A DNA stretch of 64,000 nt. Origin: Mesostigma viride. Lineage: Eukaryota; Streptophyta; Mesostigmatophyceae; Mesostigmatales; Mesostigmataceae. Below are positions 32,501 to 42,044 of this stretch, in pieces; the stretch's first letter is position 1; the number at the start of each line of letters is the position of its first letter. The position numbers were made by a program, and so were the translations under genes. The stretch spans positions 2,436,943 through 2,500,942 of the forward strand of contig RPFO01000256.1 in assembly GCA_009746045.1 (NCBI GenBank), read 5' to 3'. The notes beneath the pieces were generated by a model. The model worked only from the letters and a program-made list of their open reading frames with translations, was not told the DNA's origin and made no database searches.

Positions 32501-33164
32501 CAGATCCCCTTCCCGCCAATTCCTGTGCCGCGCCACCGAGGGCGAAGGCCTCCCGGATGGCAGTAAAGCTGGCAGCCCTGCTTTCCAGCTTTTCCTTTGT
32601 CAGGACGGGAGCCAAGCCTTGGATACTGCTGTCAGTAATCACACCACTGGCGAGGGCCTTGCCCAGGAAAAGCACGACGCTGAAATCATCTGGAAAAGTC
32701 AACGTAGTGTCTTCCAGCATCCTCTCGAATGCCAGTGTCGCCTGGACCGGGTCGCCCGACACCTCAAAAGTGAGGATCCGCATCATATCTTTGATCGACT
32801 TGAGCAGGCCCTCGGGCACCAGGAGTTCCTTCAAACGGCTGTAAAAGTCCGCCCACTCCATCTTCTTCTCGTGGGCAATCCGGATCAAATCACGGACGGC
32901 CGGCATTCCCGACGAGCCGTGTCCACTGAATCGCAACGTAGCAACGTGGTCGTTGTCCAGGAAACTCACTGTCTTCGCGTACCAGTACCCCAGGCCGTCG
33001 TAGTAGTCCTTCTTCTCCGGGTCCTTGCTGCCGGGTGGCAGCGGCTTGGGCAGCAAACGCATTGCCAATTCGTGCTGCTTTAATTTGTTCATTTCCTTCT
33101 TGTCCTGTCCAGTCAGGACAATGGCGTCAGTCTCAGCGCTTGCTGCAGCACGGCTACGAGCCAT
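29517..33164 (-). CDS. Gag-integrase-protease-RT polyprotein (copia-like, rearranged order)
   Basis: 1,215 residues from an ATG 30 bases after the 5' LTR. 1-215: gag capsid-like. ~216-330: low-complexity Ala/Gly/Arg text that is really the nucleocapsid read out of frame (see findings). 391-426: integrase HHCC zinc site (H391, H396, C423, C426). 451-534: integrase core with D451, D504 and E534. ~620-690: GDQVWI...GPATVEAV...LKPY, a GPY/F-like C-terminal module. 841-915: retropepsin-like LLVDTQAQVSII and ALLGQPFL, with Gln where Gly is expected after Asp-Thr. 1110-1215: RT, with VLDFSKAYLHGD (motif A) and VHADD in place of YVDD. The frame ends just after HADD. RT continues at 27,150 beyond the nested element. 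Copia elements normally have protease before integrase. Confidence 0.75.
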   Translation of the reverse strand: MARSRAAASAETDAIVLTGQDKKEMNKLKQHELAMRLLPKPLPPGSKDPEKKDYYDGLGYWYAKTVSFLDNDHVATLRFSGHGSSGMPAVRDLIRIAHEKKMEWADFYSRLKELLVPEGLLKSIKDMMRILTFEVSGDPVQATLAFERMLEDTTLTFPDDFSVVLFLGKALASGVITDSSIQGLAPVLTKEKLESRAASFTAIREAFALGGAAQELAGRGSATKPAGTASISAVLGRATDARSARGARALATTVTAAMPTRIFLCRPICVANATSQATRPGFASPAGSRTRKTMPLPTRVGPGPLGGLVGACAGFVPAGAAGAAGAAGAAGKLDGPGQGVFDSDRVLQSSPAERPLANENQGAAQDLSDSVPVTDGNEKLVSIYGIASRLHTLFGHGTNAYKFANALGGAELLAACRDCYAHCPVCQATGPKLPRHHAKHPSACKGQIVGDVLFWAFLPYFIAIDRYAHNVAVIPLRGQSAEDLAEAIDILSAFFSPIESLQMDRQFACFEGKPGFEYLRTVGRQDHEGQGLVERAVQEFKQAARRNGEAALGSYASRLVWALHISACLNRRVLLSVPSRNCVITAEGLQHGHYLPEVEEEWAQHLQQKFANLVRRDMRRPVTAYSVGDQVWIHDEGSFGKRGQWEGPATVEAVDVHVRKAIVSLQGKQHHIPWSRLKPYLPHTSAWERLLHYYADVAHFVREPGDVPTSPPRSLPASDPMDVFVGNSEDDGDVDDDGDVRALAEDVRGVMSEPPADLREGSRAGFTPAVSQDPAAVSQPSQGRGGLLNKIVLGLRRRDNTMGLASLRNPTCAMGSAPPQLDPSIAVISSLSATWSLQCGLLVDTQAQVSIIGEYCVDDDCPLFPSRWTQVTDFARSGSYKVLGEIPLEILGVETPMCVVEGYEGPALLGQPFLSLPGVTVSSTQLSRAGFGYLRLNNFSLDVATRGLSLPMVAALKGVEYNDSELPPARDLITPKALTPESLGLNFHDFAKESPMSFFDVARHVSTEEGLDNTQGAILAAGERWLGLGCVEPVDVVPRDGRLLRFKWTFQMKPVPGTDRKVEFARPVVLEFSGSSDLPPSALTAPGLNKDTWRMVVCFHLGRLNRGMPHGSAVLDFSKAYLHGDANESARLWDGTTPLYVRTPKIWEPLVGKKFMRLIKAVDGTVAGPRAWRLSLERLLLDTARMVYSDLDPSLFVGVWKGELVFVFVHADDCM

Positions 33165-33193
33165 GGAAAAAAATGTGTGATTAAGAGTACGAG

Positions 33194-33638
33194 TTGAGAA
33201 AGACTTTGGAAGGGTTTGGTTGCAATGGCTGCGGCTCCTTGGCCGCTGTTTATTGCTTTAATTTATACATTTACAGCGTCAACCTTCTAGAGATGCCTAG
33301 AAACCTTGTCCTGCACGGCTGTCGTTACAAGTATGGCAATGCAGTATGCGTTGTGCACATGGAACCTTCTAGACACCAGACGCCAAACTTAAGTCTGCCA
33401 TGGTTATATCTTAACAACCCGTGGCAAGACTGCAACCATTGTGGCAACCATTTTGGCCAACGACATGAGTCGCGCCGGATTCATTGTCCGCATCCAGGTA
33501 ATCAACATCACGTGCGGCAAACTGATATATTGCATAACAGAAAACCTGGACAGAATAATGCATACGTTTATTTCAATGTGTCGTTCCGACAGTATTTTCC
33601 CGAGCCCTGCCCAGCATCATTTGTAATGCTTTACAACT
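33194..33638 (-). repeat. 5' LTR of the LTR retrotransposon
   Basis: 445 bp, partner of 25,555-26,000. The gag start codon at 33,164 is 30 bases downstream on the minus strand. Confidence 0.88.
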
Positions 33639-34385
33639 TGGGCAGACCTGCTCAAGAGCCAGGCATCCTCTACCACAAGGTCCTCGTCCTTCCTGTTCTC
33701 ACGTATGGGGCCGAGACGTGGACCCTCACCGCCGACCTGGCCCGCAAGCTGGACGGCGCGGTCACCAGCATGCTGCGTTCCATTTTCAGAGTAGGATATG
33801 CTGCTCATGTCCGCAATGAGGACCTGTACCAGGGCATGCCATATATCACCAGCACCATTAAGCAGCGGCGCCTGCAGCTAGTAGGGCACCTAGCTCGCAC
33901 CAACCAGGTAGACACCTCACGTGGCCCCCCCGCAGGACTGCGACCAGCCCAGCCTGCAGCCGGCTGCCACCTCCTGACGTGGGCCGGGCCCCCTGATAAC
34001 ATTAGACGCCGCAAGGCCCGCACCTTCAAAGAACAGCTATAGTAGAGGACATGGGGGGCCTATAGGCCTCTCTGTGATTTGGAAGAAGATGATGGACAAG
34101 GCCAAGTGGGCCCAGGTCATAGAGGACAACGAGCCCCCCCCAGTGGGGAAGCGCCCGCGGGTGCGATCCCGTGGGAGGCACGCCAGACAGCTCCCCTATA
34201 GGGCATCGTTAGGCTGTCTAGATAGATGTTGTAGGTAGAATGCTGTTAGATAGATGTAGTATGTAGCCGATGTAGATAGATTAGACCGGTAGGAATGTTT
34301 GCACCCATCCATCCATCCATCGGGGTTAATGCTCCGTGACTCCCCAACGGGAGCACGAGTCTAGTTAATTAATTAATTAATTAAT
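33639..34385 (+). mobile_element. LINE-B 3' fragment with frameshifted RT end
   Basis: It starts with ORF1-like ADLLKSQASS and switches near 33,677 to the RT thumb (KVLVLPVLTYGAETWTLTAD), collinear with the minus-strand LINE-B at 38-39 kb. It then reads LRSIFRVGYAAHVRNEDLYQ and QRRLQLVGHLARTNQVDT. One frameshift near 34,040 precedes GLSVIWKKMMDKAKWAQVIE. The 3' UTR has the hairpin CTCCC-CAAC-GGGAG (34,340-34,353) and an AATT repeat tail to 34,385. The ORF1-to-RT join implies internal deletion or chimeric reverse transcription. Confidence 0.82.
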
Positions 34386-34387
34386 CG

Positions 34388-35350
34388 TCTACCACGACCG
34401 CCATCACCATGCACCAACTGGCTCCAGGAGCTGGAAGACACGCGCCGCGAGGCCGCTGACCGCGACCGTCGCCGCTGCCGGGTCATCCTCAGGCGCTTCG
34501 ACATGCCGCCAGAGAAGACCCCAGACTCTCTTCTCGACGAGCTGAAGAAACAGCTCTTGGCGTGCATTGAGCTGCCAGGTGCGACACTGCAGGGTGCCTA
34601 CCGCCTGCCCCATCCACGGGCCAAGCCGGCTGGGCCCCCTCCATGCAGTGGTCCTTACCTTCAGCGACATCACAGCCCGATCGAGTTCGGTTCCTCTCTC
34701 GCCGCAAGAAGAGCGGTGGACACCTCCTGGCCGGGTCGCTTGATGACGACCTGACGCCAGCCCAGCAGCAGCAACGCCGCGATCAGTGGCCCGACTAGAT
34801 CCGCCATGCACAAGACCCGCAACCCCGAGAAGCCCCAAGTGTACTGGCGGGGCAGGGACCTTTATGTCAACAAGAAACTGTGGAAGCCCCCCCGGGCTTC
34901 CCCGGGATAGAGCACTCAAGCTAGTTGTCGAGCTGGGGGCAATCGATTATATGGGATAGCTTATAGGCATTACAGCACTTAAAACGTTAGTAGCGCACAG
35001 CCGCCACAGCGTTATAGTACCTTCAATTAGCTCTGGCACCTTGTGGTCATCAGCTTGCGCCTTAATTAGCCGACGTCTTGAGCCCACCTCACATTTGTAG
35101 CATAATTAGCTATTATGCGTCAGCCTACCTATATTATGGTATTGCACTGGTTGTATTGCACCCACAGTGTTGCGCCCCGGCATGATGCACCATGCCGTGG
35201 AGAGAGCGCTCTGTGGCCTGCCCACTTGCGGCAGTGAGAGAAGCTAGGGAGTAGGGCGCCCTCCCTCCTTCTCGCTGTGTATACAGGGTTGAAGGTTCCT
35301 TTACTCTGTATTGGCACTCACACGCGACGCAGTCGCGTGCTTACTAATTA
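34388..35350 (+). mobile_element. ORF1-only element fragment with 3' UTR and tail
   Basis: It begins directly at the previous AATT tail. 34,440-34,920 encodes, over several frames, an ORF1 C-terminus: DRDRRRCRVILRRFDMPPEK (RRM-like start), then PGATLQGAYRLPHP, then a PAQQQQRRDQWPD-like stretch, then VYWRGRDLYVNKKLWKPP. The 3' region matches 13,467-13,927. The terminal hairpin at 35,321-35,339 is CACGCGAC-GCA-GTCGCGTG, with changes in both arms that keep pairing. Pseudogenised. Confidence 0.75.
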
Positions 35351-35560
35351 TTAAATTATGGAGGCAGATGGTACGCAAGGATAGATGGCAAGTAGTGATC
35401 AATGAAGGAGACCACCCCCAAGTCTGTGGGAGCTCCGCGTGTGACCGCGTATGGCATTCATAGCGATTCGGGCCGTGGTGCCCACACCCCTGTAACTAGG
35501 ACCTAGATAGCTTACACCATCCATTCCATCCCAGCCACAAGCCACGAGGTAGCCATGGCT
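35351..35560 (+). mobile_element. LINE-A 3'-end fragment
   Basis: It matches the complement of 43,960-44,110, encoding the last RT residues (WRQMVRKDRWQVV equivalent) and the stop region, then the CCTGTAACTAGGACCTAGATAGC word of the LINE-A 3' UTR. No tail remains. Confidence 0.8.
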
Positions 35561-35679
35561 GACGGCGGAGCTCATAACTTTCACGTTTGAGCACGGAATT
35601 CAGCCGTGAATATCACTATCGCTTCGCCTTTCTAAGACGCACATGCTGATATAATTTTCCGAATCTAAAACGCAATAAA

Positions 35680-37083
35680 TGACGAGCAAACGCCCCTTGA
35701 CGCACCGCAGTTTAGCGGATGCGCTCGGCCATGAAAATACGTCCGTGCAGCTCAGGCTGCAGCTTCGCCCTCAGGTCCGGCAGGCAGCGGTGACACTAGT
35801 CGTGCACTGGTGGTCGCCCAGCAACCTCCCGGGCTCAATGCCTCGCCATCGGCATCGCCTGACCCGAAACGCACCCGCTCAGCCGACGAAACAGGAGGGT
35901 CTTCACGCCCCTCAGAACCGCGCTTTCGGCCCCAACCTTTCCAGGTCGATGATCATGACTGGACCAACATGTCTCCGAGCGATGAGCACTATCCATAGCA
36001 TCCTCTTCGGGGACTACGCCTCGCTTTACGACCTGTGCCTCCATCTCCACGACAACAATCGCCTCCGCCTCCCGGACGACCGCCGCTGGAACAACATCAG
36101 CATGCTGTTCGGGTGCCCACGCCCCCAACTCCAGCACACCATCCTCAACTCCCTTCTCCAGCGCTCTGACGGCGAGATCTGGGCTCCATCCATCTCCGTC
36201 CCCACACTTCGAGCTCCATATGATTCCTTACGGAAGCCTTTCAGCAGCACGTACGTGACCCCCCTTGCTGCCGACGTAGCAGCAATGGGTGGCACGCTGG
36301 CTACTGAACTTCCTCACATTTCGATCACCACCGCCGCCTCCAACTCAGCTGCCATTTCCGCCTCCACTGCCGACATCAAAGCCCAGCTCCTCGATCGACC
36401 TCGACCAACGCCTTCAAGCCACCGCCACCGCCCTTGAGTGCTTGCATGACACCGCCGGCCTCATCACCGCCCAGGCGGTGAAGGACATCGCCGCCCAGCC
36501 AGCACCTGCTGGCCCGGCCGGCGATGCTCCCTCCACCTGGGCGGACTTGCTTAAGCACCTCTACCACCTCCACCGACCATCGCGGCACAACTCAAGCAAC
36601 AAGCCCTCGACCTTAATTCGCGATCGAGCTAGGAGGCCGACATCACCAAGCGCAGCCACAATGTCATCGTCAAGCACTTCGACCAGCCGGCAGGTGATAC
36701 CTCCACGAGCCTTCTCGAGGTATTTAAATAAGCACGCCATTTAAATTGCCCCCATGCAACTCACTGGTGAGCTGCGGATGTCGGCTGTCCGCCTCCCCCG
36801 CGCGCGGGGTAAGGCTGGCCCGGCACCCGTGCTCCTCACCTTTAAGTACATGGCGGACAAGCTGGCGTTCCTTAAATGCCGCAAGAAGCTCTCGGAGACT
36901 CGCTTCACGCTGGACGACGGCTTGACCCTGGCCCAGCAACAGCGGCGACGCGAGCTATGGCCGACCTACCTTCAGCTCCGGCAGATCAGCGCAAGGGGGA
37001 AGCCGGTATACTGGAGGGGGGCGGTCATCCACGTTGACCACAAGCCCTGGCAGTGGCAGCCCCCTTCTGCCACCTCAGACTAG
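35680..37083 (+). pseudogene. ORF1 protein of half-LINE, frameshifted
   Basis: The N-terminal part is in one frame (ASPDPKRTRSADETGG, EPRFRPQPFQVDDHDW). The middle follows in another (ILFGDYASLYDLCLHLHDNN, RWNNISMLFGCPRPQLQHTI, DGEIWAPSISVP). A Thr/Ser-rich coiled region with AQAVKDIAAQPAPAGPAGDA comes next. The C-terminal part (36,754-37,083) reads ITGELRMSAVRLPRARGKAG-like text, then YMADKLAFLKCRKKLSETRF, then KPVYWRGAVIHVDHKPW. By architecture it is an L1-ORF1p-type RNA-binding protein: coiled coil, RRM-like domain, C-terminal domain. At least three frameshifts. Confidence 0.72.
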
Positions 37084-37099
37084 GGAATATATACCAGTA

Positions 37100-37644
37100 C
37101 CGTAGTGGCTGAAATCACATTGCGAATTAATCTTTTCGAATGAACCCCCGAAAAGTGCTAAAATAATACTTCAATTTACCCCGTAAAGTATGAAAACCGG
37201 AAGGCGCTACACCTGTTTCTGGCTGCAGGCCGCGGCGCAGCTAGATGAAGTGGAGCGCCGCGCTTGCCGCGCCGCGCCGCGTCGCGCCAGATTGAGAACG
37301 CGTTCAATTAGGGGCCCTGTTAGCACTGATTAGGGCCTTATGTCATACTGGTACTCACTTTATCGTCAGATAGGAACTGCGCTTGGTGGGTAATTAATCA
37401 ACTTGATAGGTTAGAATCCAAGTCAGACACTGAACTGTCAGATAGGAACTGCGCTTGGTGGGTAATTAATCAACTTGATAGGTTAGAATCCAAGTCAGAC
37501 ACTGAACTAGGTGCCCTAATATAGACAAGCTCCCGGGCTCGAAGTTTACCTAACCCGGGCTGAACTTTCCCCGTAAAGTGTCAAAACCATGCAAAAAAAC
37601 CCTCGAAAAATTATTTATTCGCAATGTGATTTCAGCCACTACGG
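37100..37644. mobile_element. MITE with 28-bp perfect inverted repeats and TA target duplication
   Basis: The ends are CCGTAGTGGCTGAAATCACA and 8 further bases, perfectly inverted at the right end, flanked by TA at 37,098-37,099 and 37,645-37,646. The homologous half-LINE near 43,390 has CAGTAGTGTAG without insertion. TA duplication fits a Tc1/mariner-type origin. The interior holds a 72-bp exact tandem duplication (37,365-37,508) and a short CCGCGCCGCG run. No gene. Confidence 0.9.
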
Positions 37645-37954
37645 TAGTGTAGATTAGTCAGGCTTAGCCTATAGCATGTGGCCCACGCGCATGTGCGCCC
37701 ATAATGGCCCCCATGGATGTTGCCTTCAGAAATTATTTAGCCAAGCCATGCCTATAATGGGACCCCCATGGATGTTGCATTAAGAATTTAGCCATGCTAT
37801 GCCTATGCAGAGAGATGCTCTCTGTCGAGGAGCCATGCCCTAGTAGATCTTGTATAGCCATGTTGATCTTCCCCACCATACACCTATGACGGGCTCCGGC
37901 CCCTTAGCTGGGAGTTGCCCGAGACTCTGGGTGGTGCAGGTGCCCTAGTGCACC

Positions 37955-39830
37955 TAATTAATTAATTAATTAATTAATTAACTAGACTCGTGCTCCCGTT
38001 GGGGAGGCGCGAAGCATTAACCCCGATGGATGGATGGATGGGTGCAAACAGTCCTACCGGTCTAATCTATCTACATCAGCTACCTACGACATCTATCTAA
38101 CAGCATTCTAACAACAACATCTATCTAGACAGCCTAACGATGCCCTAGGGGAGCTGTCTGGCGTGCCTCCCACGGGTTTGCACACGCGGGCGCTTCCCCA
38201 CTGGGGGGGGCTCGTTGTCCTCTATGACCTGGGCCCACTTGGCCTTGTCCATCATCTTCTTCCAAATCACGGAGAGGCCTAGGCCCCCCATGTCCTCTAC
38301 TAGCTGTTCTTTGAAGGTGCGGGCCTTGCGGCGTCTAACATCAGGGGGCCCGGCCCACGTCATGCAGGAGGTGCCGGCCAGGCTGAGCTGGTCGCAGTCC
38401 TGCGGGGGGGCCACGTGAGGTGTCTACCTGGTTGGTGCGAGCTAGGTGCCCTACAAGCTGCAGGCGCCGCTGCTTAATGGTGCTGGTGATATATGGCATG
38501 CCCTGGTACAGGTCCTCATTGCGGACATGAGCAGCATATCCTACTCTGAAAATGGAACGCAGCATGTTGGTGACCGCGCCGTCCAGCTTGCGGCCGGCCA
38601 GGTCGGCGGTGAGGGTCCACGTCTCGGCCCCATACGTGAGAACAGGAAGGACGAGGACCTTGAACAGGTCCTGTTTCTCGATCTTGCCCAGGGGCTTGCG
38701 CCACAGGGCCCGGTACTGGCGTAAAGCGTGCCAGGCGAGGGAGATGCGATGGTCCACATCGACCTCGCAGCTGGGGAGCAGGCTGCCCAGCAGCTTGACG
38801 CGGTCCCGATACAGGACTTGAGAGCCATCGAGGAGATAGAGGGGTGGCGGTGAGTGGGTGAGCCCAACCGCCAGGGCCTCTGTCTTCTTGCTGACCTCAA
38901 GCCGCCCCACTGCCCGAGCCTCGATAGCCAGGCAGTCAAGCCATGTCTGCACGTGCCCAGTGTCCTCGAAGAGGGTGGTGTCGTCTGCGTAGATGATGTC
39001 TGCCAGCCGAATCTCCGTGTCCGCTCCGCCATGCCAGAATTTGTTAGCAACCTGCATCCCTGGTTCCCTACCCACGATGCGGGCAAATCGCTTGCGCGCC
39101 TGAATCATTATGTATTCGACCACAATAATGAACAGGTAGGGCGACAGCACGCAGCCCCTGCCACACACCCTTCTGTAAAGGGCATGGTGGCGTGGTCCCG
39201 TAAGAAGTGCGCACCGAAGTGGTGGACCCTTCAATAAAGTTTGCGGATGACAGCAATCAGGGGGCGGGGGATCCGGAACAGCTCGAGGATGTCCCAAAGC
39301 GCAGGCCAGAAAACCGAATCGAAGGCTTTGATGAAGTCCACCAGCACAAGGTGCAAAGGGGACTCACCAGGCTGAAGGCGTTGCAGTTCCTCCACCAGTC
39401 GGCGAGTAGCGAAGAGCGCCTGTACCGTGTTGCGACCTGAACGGAAGCCGTGCTGAGTCTCGCTGAGGTGACCGTCCAGGGCCGTGCGCAGGCGGTTCAG
39501 GATGAGCCGCATAAGAAGCTTGAGGGGGGCACTTTGGATGCACACCCCCGTCTGTAGTTGCCGGGGTCGGCAGGCGACCCCTTGTTCTTGTACAGCATCG
39601 TGCGAAAACTGTGTTGCCAGGCCGCTGGAGGTGGTTGCGACGACAGCAGAAGGCGGTTGCAGATGTCCCGGAAGAGCAGCATAACACCTGTGTCCTCGAA
39701 TTCGGAGCACGAGACGGTCGGTGATCAGATTCCACCGTGCTGACAGAATCGATCTTGCAGGACGCGAGCATTGACAACTGAGGGGCGCTGCCGGAGCCCG
39801 ACGTACGCAGATATAGTCAAGGCACACCAC
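37955..39830 (-). mobile_element. 5'-truncated LINE-B
   Basis: RT from before motif A to the C-terminus, then a 3' UTR with the CTCCC-CAAC-GGGAG hairpin (complement at 37,993-38,006) and a TTAA tail at 37,955-37,985. The tail tract is shared with the half-LINE to its left, so the two elements meet tail to tail. Confidence 0.87.
38145..39830 (-). pseudogene. LINE-B reverse transcriptase, frameshifted
   Basis: 39,231-39,830 holds GVCIQSAPLKLLMRLILNRL and LVDFIKAFDSVFWPALWDI (motif A). 38,341-39,297 holds RGCVLSPYLFIIVVEYIM, RLADIIYADDTTLFEDTG (motif C) and RRLQLVGHLARTNQVDT. 38,145-38,414 holds the C-terminus GLSVIWKKMMDKAKWAQVIE. At least two indels (near 39,250-39,290 and 38,370). Closest in this window to 33,677-34,220. 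The region upstream of RT (39,600-39,830) no longer reads sensibly. Confidence 0.87.
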
Positions 39831-39854
39831 CCGATCCGACCGGGCCCAAAAATA

Positions 39855-40095
39855 CCTAGAGCAAGTGTTGTTTACATTCCCACCCTTGCAGGAAGTAGCC
39901 TAGAATGTATTATAGGCCATCTGCCCCTTCTCAAGGGCCATGTGCTATACAGATACTCCCAACGGAGTTATGTTCCTAATTAATTAATTAATTAACCAAT
40001 CAATTAATTAATTAATTAATTCCATCCCATGTTCCCCTCCCACTGAGGACTTATGCTCACGTGACGCAGTCACGTGTCTATTAATTAATTAACTC
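39855..40095 (+). mobile_element. Half-LINE 3' end followed by a LINE-A 3' end
   Basis: 39,855-40,020 is a half-LINE 3' UTR with hairpin ACTCC-CAAC-GGAGT (39,955-39,968) and TTAA tail. 40,021-40,095 is a LINE-A 3' end with CACGTGAC-GCA-GTCACGTG (40,058-40,076) and its own tail, inserted at the first tail. Nothing recognisable from 40,096 to 40,349. Confidence 0.83.
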
Positions 40096-40349
40096 TTAAA
40101 CCGTTCTCGCGCCGTTTTCGTGGTACCAGTTGAAGTCCTACCACTCTAACGGACTGAGTTTGTGCGCCTACCAGGCGCCGCGCCAATAATAATTTAACGG
40201 TCAAACCTGGGGGGATCGAAAGATCTAGACGTCAGCTTTCCGTAGAGCACTTCAGACCGTACTTTGGACACCTGGCCAGGGAGATATGCTTGAGCAAAGT
40301 TAGGGGGGTACCATGGTCCAACGGGACCGACGTGCAGGAAAAATATTGA

Positions 40350-41740
40350 CGCGCACGGCTATGGCGGTGCAAAGAACTGACTGGTACGAGAGAATGGCTT
40401 GACGTATTGGACTCAAATTTTGTAGGCATGATTCTTAGATCCTAAAAATTGAATATCCCTAGCCATGGAAGGTTCGGAGATACGTAGATGGGTCTCGGGG
40501 TGCTGGTCGGCGCAGCAAATGACGTTAGCGGCCAGGCAGTGATGGTGCGAGTGCTGCATGTTGCTAGGCCGAATTTTCCCAGACATCTGCGCATCGATCA
40601 ATTTAGTACGTTGTTCCAAACAAGATTTATTAGCATTGGCAGCCAGTAAAGGCTCGAGGCTACGTCCATGACTCTGGCGTGCTGGCTCGCGCAAGAAAGG
40701 TAATCTGCTGTACCGACCTGGTACGTTCTAGCCTCCAAGCGTGTTCTATTAGCCGTATATAGTTGTATTATCGTTTAAAGCTAATATCAGAGTTATTACC
40801 GAGGGGTTGTGATTGTCTTTTTGTTGTTTTGCTGCCTCTACGCATCGGCTTGTCATGGTTGGGGAATACCATCAGGTCAAGCAGATTTTGGACCATGTTT
40901 GGTCACCGTTAGCTGACGCTGCAACGGAAATAGCGAGGTAACGATTGTTATCGGTCACTAATATGGTAACGTTGATTACCCAATGCTTTTCCTTGGTCAA
41001 GCACCCCGAGACAAGTTCTTTTCTGACCAGTGTTAGGCGTGGCTTCTTGTTTTGCTGGCCAACGCCCACCTTCTTGTTTTGCATCCATTGCATGTGAAAA
41101 TCGTGGAGATACCCATAACCTGTTTGCATGGGAGCATTATACCAACTTATTCCTATTGTTTTATTCATTGTTTACAAGAACATGGAGGTGTTTTGTCGTT
41201 CATTGGGTGTGTTAGTGATGTAGCTCCTTGCCACCCTTTGTACGCGCGCTTTAGGCCTTGATATGAGCCTTACACCTATTGTATAGCATGAGCTTGTGTC
41301 TTATATGCTGGACATGGTGTTGGCATTGCTTTTGTGGCCATCTAGTTGTTGTTTTGTGCCACTTTGGGATAGGAAACCTATACGGCAGTTCTAGCAACCG
41401 TCCCAAAATAGCTTGCACCGTTATAACGGTCTGAGCTATTTTGGGCTGTTTGCTAGCTAGCATGTGCAGTTCTGTGACATTTCATGCTGTGAATGCATTG
41501 ATGGCATGCCTGTGATTCTAATAAACTGCCTTTAAAAGGCCAGGGCCACCTGATTTGTGTAAATGGTCTATAATGCATTATATATGTCTCCAACCCCATG
41601 TGCACCGTACCCCCCTGGGGGGGGTGCTATTTATAGCATGCATGGGGCATAGATATGTGACCAACCAAATTTCCCAAACATTATTTGATATAAAAGCATG
41701 CTTGGTTCCAAGGGTGGGCCAGAAAATGTTATTTGGCTAG
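40350..41740 (+). repeat. Long interspersed non-coding repeat, copy 2
   Basis: Partner of 20,090-21,590, lacking its ~100-base insertion. The best-kept stretch is near 41,340-41,530 (TTTTGTGCCAC, GGGATAGGAAACC, GATGGCATGCCTGTGATTC). The sequence from 41,741 to 42,044 holds nothing recognisable. Confidence 0.8.
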
Positions 41741-42044
41741 TTACTCTCAGGCGCACAAAGATACCCAAACTCAGTCCGTTTCGGTGGTTCCAGTCCAGAC
41801 GGTTGAAGAGTTAATGGACAGCAAACGCAACTCGACGAATCGCAGTTGGAGGCTGCAATGAGCCACGCAAATACGCCTGCAGCCCCAGCTGCCGAGTTCC
41901 GCCTCCCGGCCTCCCAGGCAGCGCGGTGCAACCCTAGCCAAGCGTCATGCAGTGGTTAATTCACTCGGCTGCTCGTGAACGCGGCCTTGCCATATATATC
42001 GGCCCGTTAGGCGTTTCCATTGGTCTTATCGTAGTATAGAGCTT

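Larger units (their letters stand above)
25555..33638 (-). mobile_element. LTR retrotransposon with copia-type RT, carrying a nested LTR element
   Basis: LTRs at 25,555-26,000 and 33,194-33,638 are nearly identical and are flanked by TGGGCAG on both outer sides (25,548-25,554 and 33,639-33,645). Removing the element restores a continuous ORF1-like sequence. Internal order on the minus strand: gag, integrase, retropepsin-like domain, RT, [nested 2.1-kb element], RT end, RNase H, polypurine tract, LTR. No primer-binding site beginning TGG follows the 5' LTR; the adjacent minus-strand sequence is ACTCGTACTCTTAATCAC. Near-identical LTRs imply a recent insertion, but frameshifts and the nested insertion make it inactive. 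Confidence 0.85.
35570..37980 (+). mobile_element. Half-LINE (ORF1-only retroelement) containing a MITE
   Basis: 35,570-35,665 resembles the LINE-A 5' region (GCTCATAACTTT ... CACATGCTGATATAATTTTC). An ORF1-like gene fills 35,680-37,083. A 3' UTR follows from 37,645 with CCCATGGATGTTGC words. It ends at about 37,980 in (TTAA)n shared with the opposing LINE-B. No endonuclease or RT sequence is present, and the order is collinear with the copies at 42,140 and 49,745. Confidence 0.75.
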
